Shown: positions 45,408 through 53,767, counted from the first letter of the stretch. The stretch is DNA of 64,000 nucleotides from Streptomyces sp. CA-210063 (GCF_024612015.1 NZ_CP102512.1:8990001-9054000), one strand, 5' to 3'. The notes: generated by a model not told the origin, from the sequence alone. Translations and numbers: made by a program.

Positions 45408-45431
45408 GAACCTGGTCGAGAACCTGGTCGA
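45408..45431. repeat. tandem 12-bp repeat before the MMPL gene
   Basis: Two exact GAACCTGGTCGA units in the 128-base gap between the KAS and MMPL genes. This is the only gap in the cluster long enough for an internal promoter; an operator is possible. Confidence 0.5.
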
Positions 45432-45498
45432 GCGCCACCGATCCCGCTCAGCACGAGCCATCCCACGCGCGGTGCACGGAAGGGGCGACTGAAGACGG

Positions 45499-47709
45499 AT
45501 GAGACTCGACTCAGGCACGAAAGGCGTGCGGCGGCGGGCCTGGGCGGTCGTCGCGGCCGCCCTGCTGGCGGCGGCGTGCGCCGCGGTGCTGGCGCCATGG
45601 GCGCTGTCGGCGTTGAGCACGGGTGGGGCGGTCGCCACCGGAACGGAGGCGGAGCGCGCCCGGCGGACGGCTGAGCGGCTGGGCGTGCCCTCGCCCGATC
45701 TCGTGCTCGCGGTGTCGGCGGAAACCAACGGCGAGGGCGGGGATGGCAAAGGCGACGCCGACACGGCGGCACCCGTCCGGGACGGGGCCAGGGCCGTGCT
45801 GGCGACGCTGACCCGGCAGCGGGACGTACGGACGGCATGGTCCGGGGAGACGACCGGCGACCCGTGGCTGCGGTCGAAGGACGGCCGGACCCTGCTCGTC
45901 GGCCTACGGCTGGAGGGAACCGACAAGGAACGCAAGGAGGCGGCCCCCGACGTGGTGGCCGCCGCCCGCCGGGCCGCCCCCGGCCTGCGGGTGGAGCCCA
46001 GCGGCGAGGTGTGGGCCAACCGGGAGATCGACGAGACGATCGAGAGTGACCTGCGCCGCGCCGAACTGCTGGCCGCGCCGGCCCTCTTCGTCCTGCTTGT
46101 CTTCGCCTACGGGTCCGTGGTCTCCGCGCTGCTGCCCGTGGCCGTGGCCGTCCTCGCCGTCGGCTGCACCCTTCCGGTGCTGGGGCTGCTGGCGCAGGTC
46201 ACCGACATTTCCCGGCCCGCGCTGAGCGCCGCCGCCGCGGTCGGTCTCGGCCTGGCCGTCGACTACAGCCTCTTCCTGCTGAGCCGGGTGCGGGAGGAGA
46301 CCTCGCGGGGCGCGGACCTGGAGGCGGCGCTGACCGCGGCCCGCCGCTCCGCAGGCCACTCGGTGGTGTTCTCGGCCGCCGCCGTCACCGTCTGCCTCGC
46401 CACCGCCATGCTCGTGCCGGTACCCATGCTGCGCGGGCTTTCCCTCGCCGGCATGGTCGTCACCGTGCTGGCGGCGATCGTCGCGCTGACGGTGCTGCCC
46501 GCCTGCCTGCGGCTGCTCGGTTCCCGGGCGCAGGCCTGGGACCCCCTTGGGCGATGGCGGCATACGCGTACGGGGGACGGAAGCCTGTTCTGGCGGCGTA
46601 CGGCGGAGGCGGTCACCGCACGGCCGCTCCTGACCGGGGCCCTGGCAGTCGTCGTACTGGCCCTGCTGGCCGTGCCGTTCGCGCATGCGCGGCTGGGTCT
46701 GGTGGACGAGCGGACGCTGCCCCCGTCCGCTGCGGCGGCCGCCGCGGCGGATCGTGTGCGCACCGGGTTCGCCGTGCCGCCGGAGCGACTTCTCACCGTC
46801 GTCGTCACCGGTGCCCGGGCCACGGACGGGGCGAAGGCGTACGCCGGTGAACTCGCCCGTGTACCTGGTGTCTCCGGCGTACGCGTGGCGAGGCCCGCCG
46901 CTCCGCCGGAAGGGGCGGCTGTCTCCGGTAGTGGTCCCGCCGGGCCACGGAGCGGTTCGGCGGTGCTGCTGGTGGCGTCCTCCGCCGCCCTCGACACACC
47001 GGAGGCGGACGCGGTCGTCGAGGCGGTGCGGGACGTGCCCGCGCCCGGAACCGCCGTGGTGGGCGGGCGGGCCGCCGACGTCACCGACACCGCGGACGCG
47101 GTCCGCGACGCCCTGCCCCTGTGCGGGCTGCTGCTTGCCCTGACCCTCATGCTGCTGCTCGGCGTCTACACCCGCAGTGTGGTCGCGCCGCTGAAGGCGC
47201 TGGCCGTGGCCGCCGTCAGCCTCGGTGCGAGCCTCGGTGCGATCGTCGTCCTCTTCCAGTACGGCCATGGCGGCGCGGTGCTGGGCGACTTCACGGTCAC
47301 CGGCTCGCTGGACGCCTCCATGCTCCTGTTCGTCCTCTTCATCACCCTCGCCCTGTCGGTGGACTACGAGGTGTTCCTCCTTGGCCGTATCCGCGAGGAG
47401 TACGACCGCTGCGGCGACAACCGCGCCTCGATCATCGACGGCATCGCCCGCACCGGCCGGCTGATGACCTCCGCCGCGGCGGCGGTGGCGATCTCCACCG
47501 CCGCCATGGGCACCTCCGACGTCACCCTGCTCAAGTTCATCGGTATCGGTGTCGCACTCGGCGCGCTCGTGGACGCCGTACTCGTGCGCGGTGTCCTCGT
47601 GCCGGCCGTCATGGCGGCCCTCGGCCCGGCCAACTGGTGGCGGCCGGCCTTCGTCCGTGTCCCCCTGTTGAACACCGTACGTACTCAGAAGGCGGAGGCG
47701 GAGCAATGA
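45499..47709 (+). CDS. MMPL-family RND transporter
   Basis: A 736-residue membrane protein of the MMPL/RND family, about twelve TM helices in two halves. Each half has an N-terminal TM, a periplasmic loop and five clustered TMs. The conserved GLAVDYSLFLLSRVREE (about residue 250) and LSVDYEVFLLGRIREEY (about residue 620) supply the proton-relay Asp-Tyr. Streptomyces and mycobacterial MMPLs export lipids. Its place between lipid-making enzymes suggests it carries the cluster's product. Stop overlaps the type III PKS start (ATGA). Confidence 0.93.
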   Translation: MRLDSGTKGVRRRAWAVVAAALLAAACAAVLAPWALSALSTGGAVATGTEAERARRTAERLGVPSPDLVLAVSAETNGEGGDGKGDADTAAPVRDGARAVLATLTRQRDVRTAWSGETTGDPWLRSKDGRTLLVGLRLEGTDKERKEAAPDVVAAARRAAPGLRVEPSGEVWANREIDETIESDLRRAELLAAPALFVLLVFAYGSVVSALLPVAVAVLAVGCTLPVLGLLAQVTDISRPALSAAAAVGLGLAVDYSLFLLSRVREETSRGADLEAALTAARRSAGHSVVFSAAAVTVCLATAMLVPVPMLRGLSLAGMVVTVLAAIVALTVLPACLRLLGSRAQAWDPLGRWRHTRTGDGSLFWRRTAEAVTARPLLTGALAVVVLALLAVPFAHARLGLVDERTLPPSAAAAAAADRVRTGFAVPPERLLTVVVTGARATDGAKAYAGELARVPGVSGVRVARPAAPPEGAAVSGSGPAGPRSGSAVLLVASSAALDTPEADAVVEAVRDVPAPGTAVVGGRAADVTDTADAVRDALPLCGLLLALTLMLLLGVYTRSVVAPLKALAVAAVSLGASLGAIVVLFQYGHGGAVLGDFTVTGSLDASMLLFVLFITLALSVDYEVFLLGRIREEYDRCGDNRASIIDGIARTGRLMTSAAAAVAISTAAMGTSDVTLLKFIGIGVALGALVDAVLVRGVLVPAVMAALGPANWWRPAFVRVPLLNTVRTQKAEAEQ

Positions 47710-48833
47710 GCCAGGCCGGGCAATCCCGAACCCGGGAGGAGAGCGCGCCGCTGCCGCGGGTGACCGCGATCGAGACGGTGCTGCCGCAGTACCGGTACAC
47801 CCAGGACGAGATCGCGGAGGCCATCGCACGCCCGACACTGGGGGAATCCGCGGTGGGGTCGCTGTTTCTGAAGAAGATCCAGGCCAACGCCGGCGTGAGC
47901 GCGCGGCACCTGTCGCTGCCGCTGGAAGAGCTGATCGCGCTCGACGACTTCACCGAGGCCAACCGCATGTGGCTCGACACCGCGCTGGACGTGGGGGAGC
48001 GGGTGCTCACGGAAGCGCTCCGTACGGCCGGGCTGCGACCCGAGGACGTGGACGCGGTGATCAGTACCACCGTGACGGGGCTGGCTGTGCCGTCGCTGGA
48101 GGCCCGGCTCGTCCACCGGGTGGGGATGCGGCCGGACGTCAAACGGATACCGCTGTTCGGCAACGGCTGCGCCGGAGGGGCCGTGGGGCTCGCCCGGCTC
48201 CACGAGTACTTACGCGCCTACCCGGATCAGGTGGCCGTCCTGCTCGCGGTGGAGCTGTGCTCCTTGGCGTACCAGTACCAGGACACCACCATGGCGAATG
48301 TCGTCGCCAGCAGCCTCTTCGGGGACGGCGCGGCCGCGGTCGTGGCCGTCGGCGGGAACCGCGCCGGTGTCGGTGATGGCGACCGGACCGGCGCCGTCGG
48401 CAGTCCCGAACTCGTGGACACCTACAGCTGGCTGCTACCGGACACCGAGGGGGTGCTCGGCTGGGACATCGGCGCCCACGGCTTCCGGATCCGGCTGAGC
48501 CCCGAGTTGCCCGCGCTCACGGAGGAACACTTCCCCACAGCCGTCCGGAGCCTGCTCGCCCGGCATGAGCTGACAACCGACCGGATCGCCAGCTGGATCT
48601 GCCACAGCGGTGGGCCGAAGGTCCTCACCGCCATCGAACGGTCCCTGGCCCTGCCCCCACAGGCACTGGCACTCACCCGCCAGTCCATGGCCGATCGAGG
48701 CAACCTCTCCTCCGTGTCCGTCCTGGACGTGCTCCGGATGGCCGCCGAATCACCACCACCCAGCGGCGCACCGGGCCTCGTCGCGGCCCTGGGACCGGGC
48801 TTCGCCGTCGAACTCGTCCTCATCCGCTGGTGA
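47706..48833 (+). CDS. type III polyketide synthase (alkylresorcinol/alkylpyrone synthase-like)
   Basis: A 375-residue chalcone-synthase-fold enzyme with the Cys155 (LFGNGCAGGAVGL), His300 (WICHSGGPKVL) and Asn333 (DRGNLSSVSVL) triad. GNLSS rather than GNMSS and the overall length resemble long-chain acyl-using bacterial enzymes such as SrsA-like alkylresorcinol synthases, and less RppA. It would extend a fatty acyl starter with malonyl units and cyclise it. A TTA codon lies at 48210-48212. Overlaps both neighbours by 4 bases. Confidence 0.9.
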   Translation: MSQAGQSRTREESAPLPRVTAIETVLPQYRYTQDEIAEAIARPTLGESAVGSLFLKKIQANAGVSARHLSLPLEELIALDDFTEANRMWLDTALDVGERVLTEALRTAGLRPEDVDAVISTTVTGLAVPSLEARLVHRVGMRPDVKRIPLFGNGCAGGAVGLARLHEYLRAYPDQVAVLLAVELCSLAYQYQDTTMANVVASSLFGDGAAAVVAVGGNRAGVGDGDRTGAVGSPELVDTYSWLLPDTEGVLGWDIGAHGFRIRLSPELPALTEEHFPTAVRSLLARHELTTDRIASWICHSGGPKVLTAIERSLALPPQALALTRQSMADRGNLSSVSVLDVLRMAAESPPPSGAPGLVAALGPGFAVELVLIRW

Positions 48834-49366
48834 CCGTCGTGATCCTCCCGGGCTCCGTCACCCTGCCGGCCGGCTCGCTGATCCTCGTCGCCGCGATGAG
48901 TTGCGTACGCCTGCTCGAACTGCGCGTCGCACGGCGCAACACCCGTTGGGCGACGGCAGTGGGCGGTGTGGAGTGCGGGCGACGGCTCCACCCCGTCATG
49001 ATCGTCCTGCACGTCGGCCTGCTCACCGGCATCCTCGCGGAGAGCGCCCTCGCCCACCGGCCGTTCGTCCCGGCACTCGGCGGGCCCGCCCTGGCCGTCG
49101 TGATCCTGGCCCAGGCGGGCCGCTGGTGGTGCATGCGCTCCCTGGGCCCCCGCTGGAACACCCGCATCGTCGTCGTCCCCGGAATGCCCCTCGTCCACCA
49201 CGGCCCCTACCGCCGGCTGCGGCACCCCAACTACCTCGTCGTCGTCGCCGAGGGCATCGCCCTCCCGCTGGTCTGCACCGCCTGGTCGACCGCCCTCCTG
49301 TTCACCCTCCTGAACACGGTCTTCCTCGCTGTCTGGATACGCGTGGAGAACGCGGCACTGGCATAG
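48830..49366 (+). CDS. isoprenylcysteine carboxyl methyltransferase-like membrane enzyme
   Basis: A 178-residue membrane protein with about four to five TM segments and the ICMT signature GPYRRLRHPNYLVVVAEGIALPL followed by a C-terminal helix. In other bacteria, homologues beside type III PKS genes O-methylate phenolic lipids (SrsB with SrsA). GTG 48830 overlaps the PKS stop (GTGA). Predicted role: SAM-dependent O-methylation of the resorcinol/pyrone hydroxyl within the membrane. Confidence 0.87.
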   Translation: MTVVILPGSVTLPAGSLILVAAMSCVRLLELRVARRNTRWATAVGGVECGRRLHPVMIVLHVGLLTGILAESALAHRPFVPALGGPALAVVILAQAGRWWCMRSLGPRWNTRIVVVPGMPLVHHGPYRRLRHPNYLVVVAEGIALPLVCTAWSTALLFTLLNTVFLAVWIRVENAALA

Positions 49367-49499
49367 GTGCCCGGCCGGGAAGACCACCCCCGCGCCCCTG
49401 TCGATACCGATGCCGGTGACGGAGCTGGCCAGCCTTCGGTGGCGCCGGCCCCGGGCTCCCACCTACTGGCGGACGCGGCCTCGCCCGTGTCCGTGAGCG

Positions 49500-49806
49500 A
49501 TCCCCTCGCGGCCTCGCCCGCGTCCGTGAGGGGATCGCCCCACGACTCGCCGACGCCGAGCTGGTCACCCTGGCCATGACGCAGGCCGTGTTCGGCTTCA
49601 CCTCCGAGGCCCGTGGCTCCGCCACGCCCGCTCCCACCTGCGGCATCTCTTCCCGTACCTGCCCCGGCAGCCCGGCTACGACAAGCGGCTGCGCAAGGCC
49701 GCCGAGCTGCTCCGCCGTATCAGCCGGATCCTGGCCGCCGACGGATACTGCGCCAGCTGCGCCAGCCACAGCCGCTTCTTCCGAACCCTGCGACCGCACC
49801 ACCTAG
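49500..49806 (+). pseudogene. IS982-like transposase remnant
   Basis: Translating with one frameshift near 49617 gives GIAPRLADAELVTLAMTQAV with FGFTSEAR, then RHARSHLRHLFPYLPRQPGY with DKRLRKAAELLRRISRILAAD, then GYCASCASHSRFF. These are N-terminal and mid pieces of a DDE transposase common in streptomycetes. The segment between LAAD and GYCAS, which should hold the first catalytic Asp, is deleted and the C-terminus is lost. The family name is from memory. Confidence 0.75.
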
Positions 49807-49971
49807 GCACAACGCCGCCCCGGACGGGGCGTGGACGCCGGTTTCCGGGCCGCCACCCATCCCAGGGCAGTTGTGTATGACGCTCAGGGTTGCGTGAAGA
49901 GCAACGTTCTCAGGTGAGTGAAACCGGCTCTTGGATGCCTTGACAAGGGTTGGGGCCGACCTCAGACTGAT

Positions 49972-49988
49972 GTTGCGCTTACCGCAAT
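49972..49988. promoter_or_regulatory. IclR-type operator, Rieske ferredoxin promoter
   Basis: GTTGCG-CTTAC-CGCAAT matches the 17-bp palindrome GTTGCG-N5-CGCAAC repeated through the betaine locus. It lies 29 bases upstream of the ferredoxin ATG. TTGCG could be the -35 and TATACG (49998-50003) the -10. Confidence 0.65.
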
Positions 49989-50016
49989 CCGTTTCGCTAT
50001 ACGCACCCGAGGTGTC

Positions 50017-50379
50017 ATGATGATTCCCGCGTGCCGTCTCGTGGATCTCCCGCGAGGCGAGGCCTTCCGGCTCGACATCGATCCTCCGGTCTCGGTGTTC
50101 CATACCGATGACGGCGAGGTGTTCGCCATCGACGACACCTGCACCCACCAGGACGCCTCGCTCGCCGACGGCTGGCTGGAGGGCTGCGAGGTGGAATGCC
50201 CGCTGCATGCTTCGAAGTTCGACCTGAGGACCGGCGCCGTCGACGCCCCGCCGGCCAAGCTCCCGGTCCGTACCCATGAGGTCCTCGTCGAGGACGGCAT
50301 GATCTACGTCCGGGTGTCCACGGACGCCCCCAACCTGCCGCCGTGCGTCGCGGCGCGGCTCGCCGGAGGTCCCGCGTGA
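50017..50379 (+). CDS. Rieske [2Fe-2S] ferredoxin
   Basis: A 120-residue soluble ferredoxin. Cluster ligands are Cys42/His44 (DTCTHQDASL) and Cys61/His64 (ECPLHASKFDL). It is similar to ferredoxin components of ring-hydroxylating dioxygenases. The start is ATG 50017 or 50020. Its stop overlaps the reductase GTG (GTGA). With the next two genes it makes a three-component oxygenase chain: NAD(P)H to reductase to ferredoxin to terminal oxygenase. Confidence 0.92.
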   Translation: MMIPACRLVDLPRGEAFRLDIDPPVSVFHTDDGEVFAIDDTCTHQDASLADGWLEGCEVECPLHASKFDLRTGAVDAPPAKLPVRTHEVLVEDGMIYVRVSTDAPNLPPCVAARLAGGPA

Positions 50380-51539
50380 GGACCGTGGCCGTGGTGGGCG
50401 CCTCGCTGGCCGGTCTGTCGGCGGCGCGCTCGCTGCGGAAACAGGGCTACGACGGACGGCTGGTCATCGTCGGCGACGAGCCCCACCGTCCGTACGACAG
50501 GCCCCCGCTGTCCAAGGAGTTCCTGGCCGGTGACATCGGCGAAGCCGACCTCGTACTCGAGACGGACGGCGAGGATCTGCGGGCGGAGTGGCTGCTCGGC
50601 ATCCGCGCCACCGGCCTGGACCGCACGGAGCGTGCGGTCCGGCTCGCGGACGGCAGGGAGATCCGGGCCGACGGCTTCGTCATCGCGACCGGCGCGGCCG
50701 CACGACAGCTGCCCGGTTCCGACGGCCTGGCCGGAGTCCACGTCCTGCGCACCCTGGACGACGCCCGCGCCCTGAGGGACGAACTGGCCCGGGGCGGACG
50801 GCTGGTCGTGATCGGCGGCGGGTTCGTCGGCGCCGAGGTCGCCTCCACCGCCCATGCCCTCGGGCTGGACGTGACGGTGGTCGAAGCGGCACCGACACCG
50901 CTCGCCGGCCCGCTCGGCCGGGCCATGGGGAGCATCGTCTCCGCTCTCCATACGGACCACGGCGTACGACTGTTGTGCGGCGTGGGCGTCAAGGGGCTGA
51001 GCGGCGAGCGCAAGGTCGACGCCGTCCTGCTGGAGGACGGCCGCAGCATCCCCGCCGACCTCGTCGTCGTGGGAGTGGGCGCGCGCCCGTGCGTCGAGTG
51101 GCTGGAAGGATCCGGCGTCGCGCTCGACGACGGGGTGAAGTGCGGTGCGGACGGCCGCACCAGCCTGGCCGGCGTGGTCGCGGTCGGTGACTGCGCCTCC
51201 TGGTACGACCCCCGCGCGGGCCACCATCGTCGCGTCGAGCACTGGACCGGCGCACAGGAGCGCCCGGCCGCGGCTGTCGCCACGCTGCTGGCCGGGGGTG
51301 CGGTGGAGCCGGGCGTGCCCCGTCCGCCGTACTTCTGGTCGGACCAGTACGGAGTGAAGATCCAGTTCGCCGGTCACGCGGCCGGTGCCGACAGTGTGAC
51401 CGTCGAGGAAGGCACTCCGGACGACCGCGACGTCCTGGCGGTCTATCGGAGTGCCGGTCGTCCGGTCGCCGTGCTCGGGATGAACCAGCCGAGGCTGTTC
51501 ACCCGTTGGCGCAAGCAGCTCGCCGCCGCGACCTCTTGA
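50376..51539 (+). CDS. FAD-dependent ferredoxin reductase
   Basis: A 387-residue pyridine-nucleotide-disulfide-fold reductase of the BphA4/rubredoxin-reductase type. The FAD loop is VVGASLAGLSAARSLR, the NAD(P) loop VIGGGFVGAEVASTA, the second FAD site VVAVGDCASWYD. PYDRPPLSKEFLAG is characteristic of the family. GTG 50376 is coupled to the ferredoxin. Supplies electrons to the Rieske oxygenase encoded 131 bases downstream. Confidence 0.92.
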   Translation: MRTVAVVGASLAGLSAARSLRKQGYDGRLVIVGDEPHRPYDRPPLSKEFLAGDIGEADLVLETDGEDLRAEWLLGIRATGLDRTERAVRLADGREIRADGFVIATGAAARQLPGSDGLAGVHVLRTLDDARALRDELARGGRLVVIGGGFVGAEVASTAHALGLDVTVVEAAPTPLAGPLGRAMGSIVSALHTDHGVRLLCGVGVKGLSGERKVDAVLLEDGRSIPADLVVVGVGARPCVEWLEGSGVALDDGVKCGADGRTSLAGVVAVGDCASWYDPRAGHHRRVEHWTGAQERPAAAVATLLAGGAVEPGVPRPPYFWSDQYGVKIQFAGHAAGADSVTVEEGTPDDRDVLAVYRSAGRPVAVLGMNQPRLFTRWRKQLAAATS

Positions 51540-51586
51540 CACCGCGCATGCTCCCTCGCATGCTGCCGTTTCATATGGTGCGCAGC

Positions 51587-51603
51587 GTTGCATCACACAC
51601 AAC
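51587..51603. promoter_or_regulatory. IclR-type operator, Rieske oxygenase promoter
   Basis: GTTGCA-TCACA-CACAAC, two differences from the consensus half-sites, lies 67 bases upstream of the Rieske oxygenase GTG. The separate site suggests its own promoter. Confidence 0.5.
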
Positions 51604-51669
51604 ACCGTCCGGAGTCGCTCTTCCCGGCGCGTGACTGCCCGATCCACGACGTCCCCCGAGGAGTGCAGC

Positions 51670-52800
51670 GTGACCTCGACCAGCCTGCCGGACAGCCTGA
51701 TCGCCACCCTCCCCGGCTCCTCCTACACCGATCCCGCGATCTTCGCCCTGGAACAGGAGCGCATCTTCGAGACGATGTGGTTCTGCGTCGCCCGCTCCTC
51801 CGACCTGGCGAAGCCCGGCGCCTTCCGCACCGTCGACGTGGGCCGCGAGAGCATCCTCGTCACCCGCGCCCGGGACAACTCGATCCGCTCCTACTTCAAC
51901 GTCTGCCGGCACCGTGGAGCCAAGCTCTGCACGCAGGAGAGCGGCGAGGTCAAGCGGGCCTTCCAGTGCCCGTACCACGCGTGGACGTACGACCTGACGG
52001 GCAAACTCGTCGCGGCGCCCAACCTCACCAAGATGCCCGACGTCGGCCGCACCGAGTACGGCCTGGTGAGCGTGGCCACGCGGGAATGGCTCGGCTATGT
52101 CTGGGTGTGCCTGGCGGAGAACCCGCCCTCCTTCGAGGAGGACGTCATCGCCGATGTCGTCGGCCGCCTCGGCGACGTCGAGTCGATCGAGCGCTACGGC
52201 ATCGAGGACCTCTCGGTGGGCAAGCGGATCGTCTATGACGTCAAGGCGAACTGGAAGCTCATCATCGAGAACTTCATGGAGTGCTACCACTGCGCCACGA
52301 TCCACCCCGAACTCACCGAGGTGCTCCCCGAGTTCGCCGACGGCTACGCCGCCCAGTACTACGTCGGGCACGGCGCCGAGTTCGGTGCGGAGGTCCAGGG
52401 CTTCACCGTCGACGGCTCCGAGGGCCTCGACCGCATCCCGGGAGTCTCCGAGGAACAGGACCGTCGCTACTACGCGATCACCGTGCGGCCGCAGGTCTTC
52501 ATCAACCTCGTCCCCGACCATGTGATCTTCCACCGGATGATCCCGGTGGCCGTCGACCGCACGATCGTCGAGTGCGACTGGCTCTACCTTCCGCACGTCG
52601 TCGACAGCGGCAAGGACGTCAGCCGGTCCGTGGAGCTCTTCGACCGGGTCAACCGGCAGGACTTCGAGGCGTGCGAGCGCACACAGCCCGGAATGAGTTC
52701 CCGGCTGTACGCCAAGGGCGGTGTGCTGGTGCCCAGCGAGCACCACATCGGCGCCTTCCACGACTGGGTGAACGAGCGCCTCGGCACTCCCCAGGGGTGA
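51670..52800 (+). CDS. Rieske-type oxygenase alpha subunit, probable glycine betaine demethylase
   Basis: A 376-residue non-heme iron oxygenase. Rieske ligands are Cys79/His81 and Cys100/His103 (CRHRGAKLC ... CPYHAW). The mononuclear iron site is ENFMECYHCATIHPEL (His207, His212). The C-terminal domain resembles GbcA-type betaine monooxygenases more than aromatic dioxygenases. No beta subunit is present. Predicted reaction: glycine betaine + O2 + 2e to dimethylglycine + formaldehyde. GTG 51670 is preceded by GAGGAG. Stachydrine or carnitine could be alternative substrates. Confidence 0.85.
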   Translation: MTSTSLPDSLIATLPGSSYTDPAIFALEQERIFETMWFCVARSSDLAKPGAFRTVDVGRESILVTRARDNSIRSYFNVCRHRGAKLCTQESGEVKRAFQCPYHAWTYDLTGKLVAAPNLTKMPDVGRTEYGLVSVATREWLGYVWVCLAENPPSFEEDVIADVVGRLGDVESIERYGIEDLSVGKRIVYDVKANWKLIIENFMECYHCATIHPELTEVLPEFADGYAAQYYVGHGAEFGAEVQGFTVDGSEGLDRIPGVSEEQDRRYYAITVRPQVFINLVPDHVIFHRMIPVAVDRTIVECDWLYLPHVVDSGKDVSRSVELFDRVNRQDFEACERTQPGMSSRLYAKGGVLVPSEHHIGAFHDWVNERLGTPQG

Positions 52801-52811
52801 CTGAAAGCCCT

Positions 52812-52829
52812 TCTGGGCCCTAGCCCAGA
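52812..52829. terminator. short hairpin between converging genes
   Basis: TCTGGGC pairs with GCCCAGA around a 4-base loop between the Rieske oxygenase and iclR stops, overlapping the iclR stop codon. Confidence 0.5.
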
Positions 52830-53617
52830 TACCCCATCCGGTGGCTGATCTCGTCCGCGCCCTTGCACAGCACCGGAGCGAGCTCGTGCAGGCGCTCCTC
52901 GGTGAGCCGGTACGAGGGCCCGGAGGCGCTCAGCGCCGCGACGACCACGCCGTCCCGGTCGCGGATCGGAGCGGCCATGGCGTGGAGGCCGATCTCCAGT
53001 TCCTCGCGGGCCCAGGCGTAGCCGGCTTCCCGGGCCTCGGCGAGGTTCTTCTCGAGCTTCGACTTCGCGGTGATGGTGTGCGGGGTGACCTTCTTCAGAC
53101 CGGTCTGGGCGACCAACGCGGCGCGTTCCTTGGCGGGCAGATGGGCCAGCAGGATCTTGCCGCTGGAGGTCGCGTGCAGCGGGGTGAGCTGGCCGACCCA
53201 GTTCTGTGCGGTGACGGCCCCCGGGCCGCGCACCTGGTAGAGGTTGACGGCGTAGTGCTCCTGCAGCACGGCGATGTTGACGGTCTCGCCGAGCTCCTCG
53301 GCCAGGCTCTCGCAGACCGGGCGGCCCTGCTGGGTGATGTCGATGCGCCCCGTCACCGCACCGGCCAGGCGGACGATGCCGAAGCCCAGGCGGTACTTGC
53401 CGCGCTCGCCCGCCTGCTCCACCAGGCCGCGTGCCTCCAGGGCACCGAGAAGGCGGAACGCGGTGGACTTGTGAACATCGATCTCGGTGGCCACCTCGCT
53501 GACGCCGGCCTCGCCCCGGTGGGCCAGGATCTCCAGCACGCTGATGGCGCGATCCACCGACTGCACTCCGCCGGCCTGCGAGTTCGAGGTTTCGGTGTCG
53601 TTGCTGTAGTTGCTCAC
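52820..53617 (-). CDS. IclR-family transcriptional regulator of the betaine locus
   Basis: A 265-residue regulator. The N-terminal winged helix (VQSVDRAISVLEILAHRGEAGVSEVATE, then HKSTAFRLLGALEARGLVEQ) is followed by the IclR effector-binding domain (TPLHATSSGKILLAHL, AREELEIGLHAMAAPIRDRDG, LSASGPSYRLTEERL). GTG 53617 has no ribosome site, but a TATAGT sequence sits 6-7 bases before it, as in leaderless genes. It is divergent from betA, with a palindromic operator between. Probably senses choline, betaine or a breakdown product. Confidence 0.92.
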   Translation of the reverse strand: MSNYSNDTETSNSQAGGVQSVDRAISVLEILAHRGEAGVSEVATEIDVHKSTAFRLLGALEARGLVEQAGERGKYRLGFGIVRLAGAVTGRIDITQQGRPVCESLAEELGETVNIAVLQEHYAVNLYQVRGPGAVTAQNWVGQLTPLHATSSGKILLAHLPAKERAALVAQTGLKKVTPHTITAKSKLEKNLAEAREAGYAWAREELEIGLHAMAAPIRDRDGVVVAALSASGPSYRLTEERLHELAPVLCKGADEISHRMGYLG

Positions 53618-53683
53618 AGTGAAACTATACGCGTAGTAAACAACACCATTGCAAGTAACGGCGGCGAAACAATGACCTGGCAA

Positions 53684-53700
53684 GTTGCGTCGCTCGCAAC
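53684..53700. promoter_or_regulatory. IclR-type operator between iclR and betA (perfect palindrome)
   Basis: GTTGCG-TCGCT-CGCAAC, the best-matching site and fully symmetric. It would overlap a betA -35 (TTGCGT) placed 18 bases before TATAGC (53709-53714), consistent with repression. A 13-bp stretch CGCTATACGCACC (minus strand 53703-53715) also occurs at 49995-50007 in the ferredoxin promoter. Confidence 0.7.
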
Positions 53701-53767
53701 CTGGTGCGTATAGCGCTACCGGTACTAGCATGCTCGCGTATCTATGGCGCGAGCGAGACGAGGCACC

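Larger units (their letters stand above)
49367..50016. other. gene-free stretch with transposase debris and the betaine-locus promoter
   Basis: The left two thirds contain a degenerate transposase reading (49500-49806). The right part (49807-50016) contains an operator-like palindrome and the promoter of the Rieske ferredoxin gene. No intact gene. Confidence 0.6.

Noticed and set aside
47706..48833. Type III PKS as RppA (tetrahydroxynaphthalene synthase)
   Set aside because: Neighbouring acyl-supply genes, the ICMT-like enzyme and absence of a P-450 (P450mel) partner fit a long-chain acyl starter better.
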